A stretch of 64,000 bases of DNA from Dactylosporangium sucinum (GTDB taxonomy: Bacteria > Actinomycetota > Actinomycetes > Mycobacteriales > Micromonosporaceae): the NCBI RefSeq assembly GCF_014647515.1, contig NZ_BMPI01000050.1:1-64000 (forward strand), read 5' to 3'. This document shows positions 25,425 to 34,330 of the stretch, one piece after another (the first letter of the stretch is position 1; each line of letters starts with the position of its first letter). The notes under the pieces are model-generated. The model did no database searches. It was not told the origin of the DNA and was given only the letters and a program-made list of their open reading frames with translations. Both the position numbers and the translations under genes were made by a program.

Positions 25425-26416
25425 GCCTCCGCGTTCCACGGCTCGACCACGACCCGGCCCACAGTGTTGCCGTCGGCGACGGCCTGGAGCTGCCGGGCCG
25501 CCGCACCCATCGGGCTCACGGCACCGAGCAGGGGCCGCACCACGCCGGAGGCACCCAGTGCGGCGATCCGCGCCATCGCGTCGCGCACGAGGTCCGGCTC
25601 GTTGCGGACGTGGAGGCCGACGTTGACGCCCACGATCGAGTAGCTCCCGAGCAGCGGCCGGTTGAGCCGGGCCGTCTGGATCTCGCCCCCGGCATAGCCA
25701 ACGACCAGGATGCGCCCGCCGAAGGCCAGGGCCTTCGCCAGCTCGTGGTAGGTGTCGCCACCGACCGGGTCGAACACGACGTCGGCGCCCCGGCCGCCCG
25801 TCCCCTCGCGGATCCGTTCGGCGACCGACTCGGTGAGGCTGTCCACGACGACGTGCGCGCCGAGGTCTCGTGCGACCGCGGTCTTCGTCGCGCCCCGGGT
25901 CACCGCGATGACGCACGCGCCGGCGGCGCGCCCGATTTGCACGGCCGCACTGCCGACCCCGCCCGCCGCGGCCGACACGACGAGGTTCTCGCCCGGCTGC
26001 AGCGCGCCGCGGCGGTGCAGGCCGAGCCAGGCCGTGAGGTAGGCCGTGGACAGGCCGGCCACCTCGGCGTCGGTGAGGTTCGGCGGGACGGCATAGACCT
26101 GGAGGGCGTCGGCCACGGCGTACTGGGCGAGGCCTCCCAGTCCGCCCGGAAGCACCGCGGCAACCCGGTCACCCTCGGCGACGTCCGTGACGGTGCCCGC
26201 GTCGACGACCCGGCCGCACACCTCGGCGCCCGGGACGAACGGCAGGTCCGGACGGTCCTGGTAGGCGCCACGGCACAGGAGCGCGTCGGGGAAGCCGAGG
26301 GCGGCGCCCAGCACCTCGACGAGGACCTGGCCCCGACCGGGTGTGGGCACCGGGGTGTCCCGGAGGGACAGGACGTCCCGTGGCTCACCCACGGACCCGA
26401 CCATCCATGCCCGCAT
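25421..26416 (-). CDS. zinc-free alcohol dehydrogenase-like quinone oxidoreductase
   Basis: This 331-aa MDR protein of the NADPH:quinone oxidoreductase group has a GroES-like N-domain without the structural and catalytic zinc ligands, the nucleotide loop VSAAAGGVGSAAVQIG, and the VVFDPVGG motif. Such enzymes reduce enones or enoyl-CoAs. The ATG at 26416 lies 8 bp after the CoA-transferase stop. Its stop overlaps the hydrolase start. The gene neighbourhood supports a role in reducing an unsaturated CoA or ring ketone. Confidence 0.92.
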   Translation of the reverse strand: MRAWMVGSVGEPRDVLSLRDTPVPTPGRGQVLVEVLGAALGFPDALLCRGAYQDRPDLPFVPGAEVCGRVVDAGTVTDVAEGDRVAAVLPGGLGGLAQYAVADALQVYAVPPNLTDAEVAGLSTAYLTAWLGLHRRGALQPGENLVVSAAAGGVGSAAVQIGRAAGACVIAVTRGATKTAVARDLGAHVVVDSLTESVAERIREGTGGRGADVVFDPVGGDTYHELAKALAFGGRILVVGYAGGEIQTARLNRPLLGSYSIVGVNVGLHVRNEPDLVRDAMARIAALGASGVVRPLLGAVSPMGAAARQLQAVADGNTVGRVVVEPWNAEA

Positions 26417-26424
26417 GCGGCCGC

Positions 26425-27639
26425 TCAGCGCAGTGCCTTCCGCTCGCGCAGCGAGGCTCGTGTCGCCGCCGGGATCCCGGCCTCGTCGAGCACCTCGTCG
26501 GTGTGCTGCCCCTGCGTGGGCGCCGGCTTGAGCTCGCCCACCTCCTCGTCGAACTGCATCGGCGCCGGCACGACCCGCTGCCGCAGACCGCCGGGGTACT
26601 CGATCGTGGTCAGATACCCGTTGGCCACGGTCTGCGGGTCGCTCACGACCTCGGCCTCGGTCTGCGACACCGCCCACTGGCCCTCCTGCCGGGTGAGGAT
26701 CTCGCGCCACTGCGCCAGCGAGCGCCGCGCGAACTCCTCCGCCAGGACCGCCACGCACTCGTCCTCGTGCATCCGCCGCGCCTCGGTGTCGGCGAATCGC
26801 GGGTCGTCCGCGAGTTCGGGACGGTCGATGGCGACGCAGAACGGCTTCCAGTGGCGCTGCGGATCGAGGAAGCACAGGGCGACCAGGCGGCGGTCCGAGG
26901 TGAGGTACTGGTGGACGAGCGGGTTGCCCGGGATCTGGCGTTTCGGACCGCGCATCGTCTCGTGGTCGACCTGGTCGGCGGCGATGATGCCGATCTGCAT
27001 CGCCCACAGCCCTGTGCCGAGCAGCGAGACGTCGACGACGGTCGGCTCACCGCCTCGTTCGCGATGGAACAGCGCCGCCGCGATCCCTCCGGCCAGGGTC
27101 AGGCCGCTGAGCACGTCGCCGAACGCCGGCGCCGGGAGCGGGGGCGCGGGCAGGCCGGGGACGGACACCGCGTCGGCGATGCCGGTGCGGTACCAGAACG
27201 ACAGCACGTCGAACCCGCCGGCCTCGGCCTCGGGCCCGTTCACACCTTGGCCGTGACCGCGAGCATAGATGATCTTCGGGTTGGCGGCGCGGATGTCTTC
27301 GACGTCGATGCGCAGCTTCCGCCGGGTCTGCGGGAGGTAGTTGGTGACAAAGACGTCGGCCGAGCGGGCCAGCTCCAGCAGTACCGCGCGGGCCTCGGGA
27401 TCCTTGAGGTCCAGGGCGACGCTGCGCTTGCCCCGGTTGAACGCCTCCCACTGCAGCGTGAGCCCGCCCGTGCCCGGCGCTATGCCGAAACAGGGGATGT
27501 GCCGGATGGGATCGCCGTAGGCGGGATGCTCCACCTTGATGACGTCCGCCCCGAGGTCGGCAAGCGCGGCACCGCCGGAGGGGACGAAGCCGAACGTCGA
27601 CACTTCGAGGACGCGAACGCCCTGCAGAACCTTCGTCAT
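26425..27639 (-). CDS. CaiB/BaiF family CoA-transferase
   Basis: This 404-aa class III CoA-transferase has VRVLEVSTFGFVPSGGAALADLGADVIKVE at the N-terminus and the catalytic Asp in PAFGDVLSGL (Asp175), plus NRGKRSVALDLKDP. The family moves CoA between acids or racemises 2-methylacyl-CoA. Here it may activate the acid imported by the neighbouring transporter without ATP. It is complete, unlike the broken CaiB fragment at 366-537. The ATG at 27639 lies 29 bp after the ABC ATPase stop. Confidence 0.93.
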   Translation of the reverse strand: MTKVLQGVRVLEVSTFGFVPSGGAALADLGADVIKVEHPAYGDPIRHIPCFGIAPGTGGLTLQWEAFNRGKRSVALDLKDPEARAVLLELARSADVFVTNYLPQTRRKLRIDVEDIRAANPKIIYARGHGQGVNGPEAEAGGFDVLSFWYRTGIADAVSVPGLPAPPLPAPAFGDVLSGLTLAGGIAAALFHRERGGEPTVVDVSLLGTGLWAMQIGIIAADQVDHETMRGPKRQIPGNPLVHQYLTSDRRLVALCFLDPQRHWKPFCVAIDRPELADDPRFADTEARRMHEDECVAVLAEEFARRSLAQWREILTRQEGQWAVSQTEAEVVSDPQTVANGYLTTIEYPGGLRQRVVPAPMQFDEEVGELKPAPTQGQHTDEVLDEAGIPAATRASLRERKALR

Positions 27640-27668
27640 GCGCTGGGTGTCCTCTTCCCGTGGTGGAT

Positions 27669-28391
27669 CTACTCGAGGTAGTTCGCGGCCAGCTGGTCGC
27701 CGGCGACCGACGCCGGGCCTGACCACGCCAGCTCGCCGCGACGCAGGATGACGGCCTCGTCGGCGAGCTCCAGCGCGGCACCGACGAACTGCTCGATGAT
27801 GACCACCGTCGAGCCCTGCGCACGGATCTGTGCCAACGCCTCGAACACGCTCGCCACGAGCATCGGAGCGAGACCGTGGGACAGCTCGTCGGCGATGACG
27901 AGCTTCGGCGGGACGGCGAGCGCCCGCGCCAGGGACAGCATCTGCTGCTCGCCGCCGGACAGTGTGCCGGCCAGTTGCTTGGCGCGCGACCCGAGCACCG
28001 GGAACCGCTCGAACGCCCGCTCGATCGCGGCCGCTCGGCCGTTGCGGGGCACCGCCCAGCGCATGGCCGCGCGTAGGTTGTCGAGCACCGACAGGCCCGG
28101 AAGGATCATGCGTTCGGCCGGGACGTGCGTGACGCCGAGACGCGCGATGCGGTGGGTCGCCCAGCCGGTGATGTCCTGGCCGTCGAGCAGCACCTTCCCC
28201 TCGCGCAGCGGGACCAGCCCGGTGATCGCGCGGGCGAGGGTGGTCTTGCCCGCACCGTTCGCGCCCAGCACGGCCACACACGAGCCCTGGGCGACGTCGA
28301 AGCTGACGTCGCTGAGCGCGCGGGCCAAACCGTAGTTGACCGTCAGCCGCGACACCGACAGCGCGGGCCTGGCTGCTATCGCCGTGGTCAT
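27669..28391 (-). CDS. branched-chain-type ABC transporter ATPase (LivF-like)
   Basis: This 240-aa nucleotide-binding subunit has Walker A GANGAGKT (43-50), signature LSGGEQQ, Walker B LVIADELSHGLAP and the switch His region IIEQFV. LivF-type proteins pair with a LivG-type ATPase to power import of amino acids, amides or aromatic acids. Walker B carries Asp-Glu in IADEL as expected. The start ATG at 28391 overlaps the LivG-like stop. Within a catabolic operon the cargo is more likely the carbon source than leucine. Confidence 0.95.
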   Translation of the reverse strand: MTTAIAARPALSVSRLTVNYGLARALSDVSFDVAQGSCVAVLGANGAGKTTLARAITGLVPLREGKVLLDGQDITGWATHRIARLGVTHVPAERMILPGLSVLDNLRAAMRWAVPRNGRAAAIERAFERFPVLGSRAKQLAGTLSGGEQQMLSLARALAVPPKLVIADELSHGLAPMLVASVFEALAQIRAQGSTVVIIEQFVGAALELADEAVILRRGELAWSGPASVAGDQLAANYLE

Positions 28392-29158
28392 GCCCCAACC
28401 TCCACGTCGCCGATGTAGGCCGCCTGGACCCGCGGGTCGTCGCGCACCTCGGCCGGGGTGCCACGGGCGATCGTCTCACCGAAGTCGAGCACCTGGACCT
28501 CGTCGCACAGCCCGAGCACGAGGCTCAGGTTGTGCTCGACCAGGACCAGCGCCAGCTCACGGGTCTTGCGGGCGTCCAGGAGCACCTCGGCCAGCCGGTC
28601 GGTCTCGGTCTCGTCCAGGCCCGAGGACGGCTCGTCCAGCAGCAGCACCCGGGGGTCGGCGGCGAGCGAGCGGGCCACCTCGACGAGGCGGCCGACGCCG
28701 AGCGGCAGCGTCGCCGCGTACCGGTCGGCGACGTCGGTGAGGCCGAGGGACGACAGCAGCCCGTCGACGGCCTCGCGCTCCGCCGGTGCCTCGTAGGAGC
28801 CCAGCACGAACTCCCGCAGGCGGGACGGCCGGTGGGTGACCCTCCGGCTGAGCAGCACATGCTGACGCACCGTGAGCTCGGGGAACAGCTCCATGCGCTG
28901 GAAGGTCCGGCTGATCCCGCGGCGAGCCCGCGCCTGCGGGCTCAGCCGGGTGACGGGCTCGCCGCCGAGCACGATGTCGCCCGCATTCGGGGTGATGAAG
29001 CCGCTGATCGTCTCGAACAGTGTGGTCTTGCCCGCACCGTTGGGGCCCACGAGCCCGACGATGGCGTTGCCGGGCACCACGAAGTCGACGTTGTTCACCG
29101 CGACGAGGCCGCCGAAGCGAACCGTGACGCCGCGAGCTTCGAGGACTGCCGCGGTCAT
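28388..29158 (-). CDS. branched-chain-type ABC transporter ATPase (LivG-like)
   Basis: This 256-aa ATPase has Walker A GPNGAGKT (38-45), the LivG-type sequence ISRTFQRMELFPELTV, a degenerate signature LPLGVGRLVEVARSLA usual for LivG, and Walker B VLLLDEPSSGLD. It should heterodimerise with the LivF-like subunit beneath the fused permease. Overlaps of 4 bp with both neighbours keep stoichiometry tight. Confidence 0.95.
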   Translation of the reverse strand: MTAAVLEARGVTVRFGGLVAVNNVDFVVPGNAIVGLVGPNGAGKTTLFETISGFITPNAGDIVLGGEPVTRLSPQARARRGISRTFQRMELFPELTVRQHVLLSRRVTHRPSRLREFVLGSYEAPAEREAVDGLLSSLGLTDVADRYAATLPLGVGRLVEVARSLAADPRVLLLDEPSSGLDETETDRLAEVLLDARKTRELALVLVEHNLSLVLGLCDEVQVLDFGETIARGTPAEVRDDPRVQAAYIGDVEVGA

Positions 29159-31140
29159 GATGACGCTCCGCTCTTGACGGCGAGCTCGCGCGGGCCGACG
29201 ACCGGCGTACCGCCCGGCCCGCCGGCATCGGATCCCGGATCTCGCGCCGGGCCGCGCACCCGCCGGGCGAGACCCTGGATCCCGCCCGTGACATGCACCA
29301 GGAAGCCCCTGGGTTCGTTGGCGAGGCCGACCGCGCCCAGACCGAACAGGATGGCCGGAACCTGCTGCCAGCCCGGCGACAGGAAGTAGCTGAAGAGCTG
29401 CGGCATCACCGTGAACAGCGTGCCGGCCAGCAGGGCGGCGAGCACCGAACGGGTGCCGAAGGTGACGATGACGGCCATCAGGGCGACACCGAGCATCGCC
29501 GCGAACTGTGGCGGTGTCGCGCGGCCGCCGTACGAGGCGTACATGCCACCACCGATGCCGGCGATGAACGAGCTGAACCCGAAGAGGTAGAGCTTGGCCC
29601 TGAAGGTCGAGTACCCCATCGCCGCGGTCGCGCGCTCGCTGCCCCGCACCGCGCCGAGCAGCATGCCCTGCGTCGAGGACCGCAGCCGGACCACCAGGAA
29701 GGCCAGGATCGCGAACACCGCCAGCGTCAGGTACAGGAACGAGGTGTCGTCCCAGAAGTCGTACCCGAACAGCGATGGCCGGGGCAGGCTGATACCCGAA
29801 CCGAAGTTGTTGTAGCGCGGGATACCGAAGATCAGGTTCTCGACCAGGAAGGCGAAGGCGAGCGTGCCCAGCGCGAGGTAAAGGCCGGCCCACCGCATCG
29901 CCGGGAGGGCGATCAGCAGGCCGAACGGCACGGCCACGACGCCGGCGGCCGGGATGGCGAGCGCCACGGGCCAGCCGTGGTAGTTGGCCAGCTCGGCAGC
30001 CGTGAGCGCGCCGACAGCGGCGAAACTGATCTGTGCGAGGGAGATCCCCGAGCCCATGCCGGTGACCACGGTGAAGGACAGGAAGATGATTCCCATCGCG
30101 ACACCCACACTGACCAGGCCGAGCCAGAACGGCTGGATCAGGAACGGCAGCAGGAGCAGCACCGCCACGAACAGGACGTACGCGACGTTCCTGCCCGAGA
30201 ACGTCCGCTTGGTCGACAGGTCCTGCTTCAGGTCTTCGGTGATCATCGGCGGTTCCTGGACCGGCCGCCGGTCACGCCGCCAGAAGTTGTAGAAGACCAG
30301 CACCGCCATCATGACGAAGAACGGCACGCACGTGCGCAGTCCGGTAAGGTACTCGTTCTGCGGGAGGTACTTCCCGCTGAGCTCCTGGATGATGCCGATC
30401 GCGATCGCTCCCACGAACGTGACCGTCAGGCTCCGCATCCGGCCGATGACCGCCGCCGCAAAGCAGGTGACGAAGGCGAGCTGGTAGGAAGCCGTCTCCA
30501 AGGCCAGCAACGGGAGCAGCAGGACCCCCGACAGCGCGGCCAGCGTGGTGCCCACCATCCACGACGTCGCCTGGACGAAGTCGGGGTTGGTCCCTTGCAA
30601 CGCGGACACCGTCGGAGAGTCCACCGTGGCACGGACCGCGAGCCCGAAGCCCGTGCCACGGATGAGGACCGTCATCGCGATCGCGATCACCACGGCGAGA
30701 CCGATCACGAGCACCTGGTTCATGTTGAGGTTGACACCGAGCACCCGGATCAGGCGGGTGGAGTTCCCGGCGAGTCCGGTGGGGCTGGTGACCACCGGCG
30801 TGCCGAACAGGACGACCATGAGCGGCGGCACGACGACCGAGAGCCCGATCGTGGCGGCCAGCTTGACCACGGTCGACGCCCGCGACAGCTTGCGGAACAC
30901 CACCGCCCACAGGGTCAACCCGAGGACGGGCGGGATGACCCCGATGGCCAGCAGCGCCGCGGCCCAGATCGGCCAGTTCCAGACGTGGTTGAACTGGTAG
31001 AAGCACCACGCCGAGAGCAGTCCGAACATTCCGTGCGCGAAGTTGAACACCCGTGACGAGACGTAGGTGAGCACCAGCCCCAGCGCCGAGATGGCCGTGA
31101 TGCAGCCGGTCACCAGGCCTGCGATGAAGAGGACGGTCAT
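29155..31140 (-). CDS. fused LivH-LivM permease of a branched-chain-type ABC importer
   Basis: This 661-aa membrane protein contains both permease halves. The LivH-like half is about 1-290 (starts MTVLFIAGLVTGCITAISALG, has FNFAHGMFGLLSAW). A hydrophilic linker follows at about 280-320 (RRDRRPVQEPP). The LivM-like half is about 325-640 (GMGSGISLAQISFAAVGAL). In E. coli these are separate genes, but fusions are known in Actinomycetota. The ATG at 31140 was chosen because upstream codons are not hydrophobic and lack similarity. About 15-17 membrane segments are expected. Confidence 0.93.
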   Translation of the reverse strand: MTVLFIAGLVTGCITAISALGLVLTYVSSRVFNFAHGMFGLLSAWCFYQFNHVWNWPIWAAALLAIGVIPPVLGLTLWAVVFRKLSRASTVVKLAATIGLSVVVPPLMVVLFGTPVVTSPTGLAGNSTRLIRVLGVNLNMNQVLVIGLAVVIAIAMTVLIRGTGFGLAVRATVDSPTVSALQGTNPDFVQATSWMVGTTLAALSGVLLLPLLALETASYQLAFVTCFAAAVIGRMRSLTVTFVGAIAIGIIQELSGKYLPQNEYLTGLRTCVPFFVMMAVLVFYNFWRRDRRPVQEPPMITEDLKQDLSTKRTFSGRNVAYVLFVAVLLLLPFLIQPFWLGLVSVGVAMGIIFLSFTVVTGMGSGISLAQISFAAVGALTAAELANYHGWPVALAIPAAGVVAVPFGLLIALPAMRWAGLYLALGTLAFAFLVENLIFGIPRYNNFGSGISLPRPSLFGYDFWDDTSFLYLTLAVFAILAFLVVRLRSSTQGMLLGAVRGSERATAAMGYSTFRAKLYLFGFSSFIAGIGGGMYASYGGRATPPQFAAMLGVALMAVIVTFGTRSVLAALLAGTLFTVMPQLFSYFLSPGWQQVPAILFGLGAVGLANEPRGFLVHVTGGIQGLARRVRGPARDPGSDAGGPGGTPVVGPRELAVKSGASS

Positions 31141-31198
31141 GATCTCTGATCCCAACTGGTCGACGTACCGAGCTTGTCGTGGTCTGCCCGAGCCGGAC

Positions 31199-32473
31199 CT
31201 AGCGGATCGGCAGCGGCTTGGTGTCGCTGACGCAGAAGGGCTTGCCCTCGTTGTCCGGGACGAAGGCGCCACCCTTCACGGTGACGACGTACAGGCAGGT
31301 CGGAGCCGCGGCCTGCTGCTGCGGGTCGCTGAAGTCGGTCGCGGGGATCATGCCGTCGGCGTCGTAGTCCTTGAGCTCGGTGATCGCCTTGAGGACGTTC
31401 TTGCGGCTCGGGCAGCTCCCGGCCTTCTCGATACCGGCGATCAGCAGGTTGGCCGACAGCCAGCCGACCATCGTGTACTGGCCGACCGTCGCCTTCGGCG
31501 CGTACTTGGCCAACGCGTCCTTGTAGGTGGTGATGCCCTGAGCGTTGGTCTCGAACGGCGCGAAGGGCACCCAGAACGACGCGCCCTCCAGCGCGTCACC
31601 GGCCTCCTTGAGGATGGCGGGGTCGTAGCCCGACAACAGGATCGAGACCTTGATCGGGACGTCGGCCTGCTTCATGGCCTTCAGCACGGCCACCGACGCC
31701 GGCCCGCCGAGCGGGAGGGCCAGCGCGTCGACGCCCGCCTGCTTGGCCTTCTGGGCCTCACCGGTGAAGTTGGTCGTGCCGGTGGGGAGATCCGTGGTCA
31801 GCACGCCCTTCTTGAGGCCGGCGGCCTCGGAGCTGACGATCAGCGCGGTCGCGGACCGCGCGCCCTGCGGGGTGCCCGAGCCCACGGAGTACACCGTCGT
31901 GGCGCCCTTGGACTTCAGGAACTCACCCCAGACCTTGGAGATCGAGGTCGCGTTGGTCGCACCGGACACGTTGTTGCCGTACGCGATGAAGTTCGGGTAT
32001 TTCGCGTGGTCCTGGAACTCCAGGGTGATGCCGTAGCCCACCACCGGCAGGCCGACGCCCTTGAGGTAGTCGCCGCTGCCGGCGGTGAACGACGAGGCCA
32101 TCAGGACGCCGACGACGTCCTTGCCCTCCACCAGCGACCGCGCCGTGGCGAGGTTGTTGGCCACGTCGGACGCGTCGTCGGCGACCTCCAGGGTCAGCTT
32201 GCGGCCGTTGACGCCACCCGCCGCGTTGGCGGCCTCGATCCGCGCCTTGGCGCCGTCGGCGAACGGCCCCTGGAAGCTGTACACACCGCTGATGTCCGCG
32301 ATCGCGCCAAGGGCGACGGAGGTGTCGGTCACGCCGGGCACGTCGCACGCACCGCCGGCCTCGTTGGATCCGTCCGAACCGCCACACGCGGTGAGCATGG
32401 CCAGCAGGCTGCTCATCGCGACACCCGCAGCCGCGATGCGGCGGCGCTGCTGCGTCTTGATTCCAAACGACAC
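31199..32473 (-). CDS. ABC importer substrate-binding lipoprotein
   Basis: This 424-aa Peripla_BP_6 protein has a signal peptide with Arg-Arg-Arg, a hydrophobic core and lipobox LTAC, so Cys30 is the lipidated N-terminus. The mature part begins ALGAIADISGVYSFQGP, the family start. It captures the ligand outside the membrane for the permease encoded next. The GTG at 32473 follows AGGGG. It is the first gene of the long operon; a candidate operator lies about 80 bp upstream. The 312-bp gap 32474-32785 holds only that site and a weak hairpin. Confidence 0.93.
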   Translation of the reverse strand: MSFGIKTQQRRRIAAAGVAMSSLLAMLTACGGSDGSNEAGGACDVPGVTDTSVALGAIADISGVYSFQGPFADGAKARIEAANAAGGVNGRKLTLEVADDASDVANNLATARSLVEGKDVVGVLMASSFTAGSGDYLKGVGLPVVGYGITLEFQDHAKYPNFIAYGNNVSGATNATSISKVWGEFLKSKGATTVYSVGSGTPQGARSATALIVSSEAAGLKKGVLTTDLPTGTTNFTGEAQKAKQAGVDALALPLGGPASVAVLKAMKQADVPIKVSILLSGYDPAILKEAGDALEGASFWVPFAPFETNAQGITTYKDALAKYAPKATVGQYTMVGWLSANLLIAGIEKAGSCPSRKNVLKAITELKDYDADGMIPATDFSDPQQQAAAPTCLYVVTVKGGAFVPDNEGKPFCVSDTKPLPIR

Positions 32474-32548
32474 GATAACCCCTCAAAGTCAGGTGGGTTG
32501 AGCGCTCCGGTGCTGGTTGGGGTGTCACCGGAGGGCGGACGCCTTCCG

Positions 32549-32567
32549 AGATGTATAACTAAGATGG
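32549..32567 (-). promoter_or_regulatory. candidate operator upstream of the transporter operon
   Basis: Read on the minus strand the site is CCATCTTAGTTATACATCT. CTTAGTTATA (32563-32554) is identical in 10 bases to the site at 8695-8704. TTATAC could serve as a -10 element for the binding-protein gene. Confidence 0.55.
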
Positions 32568-32785
32568 ACAGGTGTGTCAACAGTCACAGGCCAACCCACA
32601 GCGATCCAGAGGCCCGCCGCGCCGACCCGCTACACCGCGTTTGGGCACGTACATCGATGGTTTTCATCGACTGATGACGATATGTCAGCCTGGATGCCCG
32701 TCATGATGCCGGCTTACCGAACTCGCCTTCGTCTGCCGGCCCGAGCCGGGCGGGCCGGACAGCGGGACCACCGCGCCGAAGCCCG

Positions 32786-34240
32786 CTACCCGCCGACGAT
32801 CCGGCCGGCCGCGGCCACCCTGCGCCGCCAGGAGCGCCGGTTGGCCTTGCCGGCAAGGTCGCGCAGCGGCTCGTCGACAAACGTAAATCCCCGCGGAAGC
32901 TCGTGCGGGCGCAGCGCGAGGCCGCGCAGCAGCTCGGACGGCTCCGGCCGCACACCGGGGCAGTCCACGACGGCGTGCACGCCGGCCGTCGGGCTCTGGA
33001 CGGCGACGGCGGAGCGCACCAGCGGATGGCGCTCCAGCTCCGCCTCGACGAACCCGGGGTACACCGGACCGGCGCCCGTCTCGATGACGTCGGCCTCGCG
33101 GTCGACGACGTAGAGGTACCCGTCCTGGTCGAGGTAGCCCAGGTCGCCGATCCACTCGGCGCCGCCGATGGTGGGCGGCGCGGGGGCGCCGATGTAGTGG
33201 AAGTTGCGGCGACCGGTGAGGTCGCGGATGTAGATGCGCCCGCGGGTCCCGGCCGGGACCCGCGCGCCGGCGGCGTCGCGGATCTCCACCTCGCAAACGC
33301 CGGGGCTCGGCCGGCCGGCGACCCCCGGACGCTCGAGCCAGACGTTCCCGTCGCCGATCACGCTGCCGCGCGCGTCGGTACCGCCGTAGGTCCACTGCAG
33401 GCGGTCGGGTCCGAGCCGGTCGATCCACGCGCGCTTCAGCCAGTCACCGACACCGCCCTGCAGATGACACACGGTGAGTCCGGCGAGCCGGTCACCGACC
33501 TCGGCCCCGAGCTTCTCGATCGCCAGGAGCACCGGCTGGGTCGCCGCCATCCAGTCGGCCCGGTGCGTCTCCACCAGCCGGACGCATTCCCGCGCGTCGA
33601 ACCGCGGCATCAGCACGACGTGACAGCCGGTCGCGAGCGCGAGGGCGGACATCACGAACCCGGCGCCGTCGGTGAGGTTGAGTGGCATCACCTGGGTACC
33701 CCCGGGCGTCATGCCGGGCGCCGGCGACGCGTCGGGGTCGAGCTCGGCCGGAACGTCGATGACGATGGCCTTCGGCGTGCCGGTGCTGCCGCCCGACGTG
33801 CCGACCCGCAGCCGCGGCGGCACGACGTCCCCGACCGCGCCGCCCGCGGCGGCGGCCAGTGCGGCCAGTTCGCCAAGCGTCGTCCGCCGGCCCGGCCACA
33901 CCACGGGGCCGGGGAGGTCGACGGTGAGACAGGGCTCCACGAGCCGCAGCAGCGCCGCCATGTCCCCGGCCGAGCGGTGCCACGGGATCGGCAGCGGCGT
34001 CGCACCGACCCGCCAGATCCCGAAGGAGCAGGCGAGCAGACCGGCGTGGTTGCGGCCGGTGAACGCCACGATGTCCCCGGGCCCGACCCCCAGCGCGCGA
34101 AGTCCCGCTGCCAGCCGGTCGACCCAGCTGTCGAGGTGCGCGCGCGAGTGGACGACGTCGCCGACGGTGACCGCCGGGCGCCCGGGGTCGCGTTGTGCCT
34201 GCAGGCGCAGCGCCGCGCCGTAGCTGAACCGCACCAGCAC
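32786..34240 (-). CDS. AMP-forming ligase, FadD-like, short
   Basis: This 484-aa adenylate-forming protein is compact compared with the other two ligases. The P-loop GTSGGSTGTPKAIV fits the family. The A5 motif is YGGTDARG (Asp for Glu), the hinge is GDLGYLDQDGYLYVVDREADV, and the C-terminal DLAGKANRR supplies the Lys. Closest in style to the FadD/IclK group acting on ring-derived acids. The GTG start at 34240 is divergent from the HIBADH-like gene, with a perfect palindrome between them. Confidence 0.88.
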   Translation of the reverse strand: MLVRFSYGAALRLQAQRDPGRPAVTVGDVVHSRAHLDSWVDRLAAGLRALGVGPGDIVAFTGRNHAGLLACSFGIWRVGATPLPIPWHRSAGDMAALLRLVEPCLTVDLPGPVVWPGRRTTLGELAALAAAAGGAVGDVVPPRLRVGTSGGSTGTPKAIVIDVPAELDPDASPAPGMTPGGTQVMPLNLTDGAGFVMSALALATGCHVVLMPRFDARECVRLVETHRADWMAATQPVLLAIEKLGAEVGDRLAGLTVCHLQGGVGDWLKRAWIDRLGPDRLQWTYGGTDARGSVIGDGNVWLERPGVAGRPSPGVCEVEIRDAAGARVPAGTRGRIYIRDLTGRRNFHYIGAPAPPTIGGAEWIGDLGYLDQDGYLYVVDREADVIETGAGPVYPGFVEAELERHPLVRSAVAVQSPTAGVHAVVDCPGVRPEPSELLRGLALRPHELPRGFTFVDEPLRDLAGKANRRSWRRRVAAAGRIVGG

Positions 34241-34283
34241 ACCTCCCGCACCGGCCCGGCCGTTGCGGCGAGACCGACCCTCT

Positions 34284-34306
34284 TATATAACGAAGTTATC
34301 TTCGTT
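34284..34306 (+). promoter_or_regulatory. palindromic operator AACGAAG-N4-CTTCGTT with -10-like element
   Basis: TATATAACGAAG then TTATCTTCGTT. AACGAAG (34289-34295) and CTTCGTT (34300-34306) form an exact 7-bp inverted repeat around TTAT. It lies in the divergent gap between the ligase (-) and the HIBADH-like gene (+). The arm sequence differs from the CTTAG copies but keeps AAG-N4-CTT and the TATATAAC prefix. Confidence 0.7.
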
Positions 34307-34330
34307 GTCTACCAGAGGGATGTGCGCACC

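Noticed and set aside
29293..31056. 587-codon plus-strand open frame over the permease
   Set aside because: Arg/His-rich low-complexity translation, antisense to the fused LivHM gene.
32655..32671. TCGATG-N5-CATCGA inverted repeat
   Set aside because: 6-bp stem without a T-run, about 115 bp past the ligase stop; may be a weak terminator but support is too thin.
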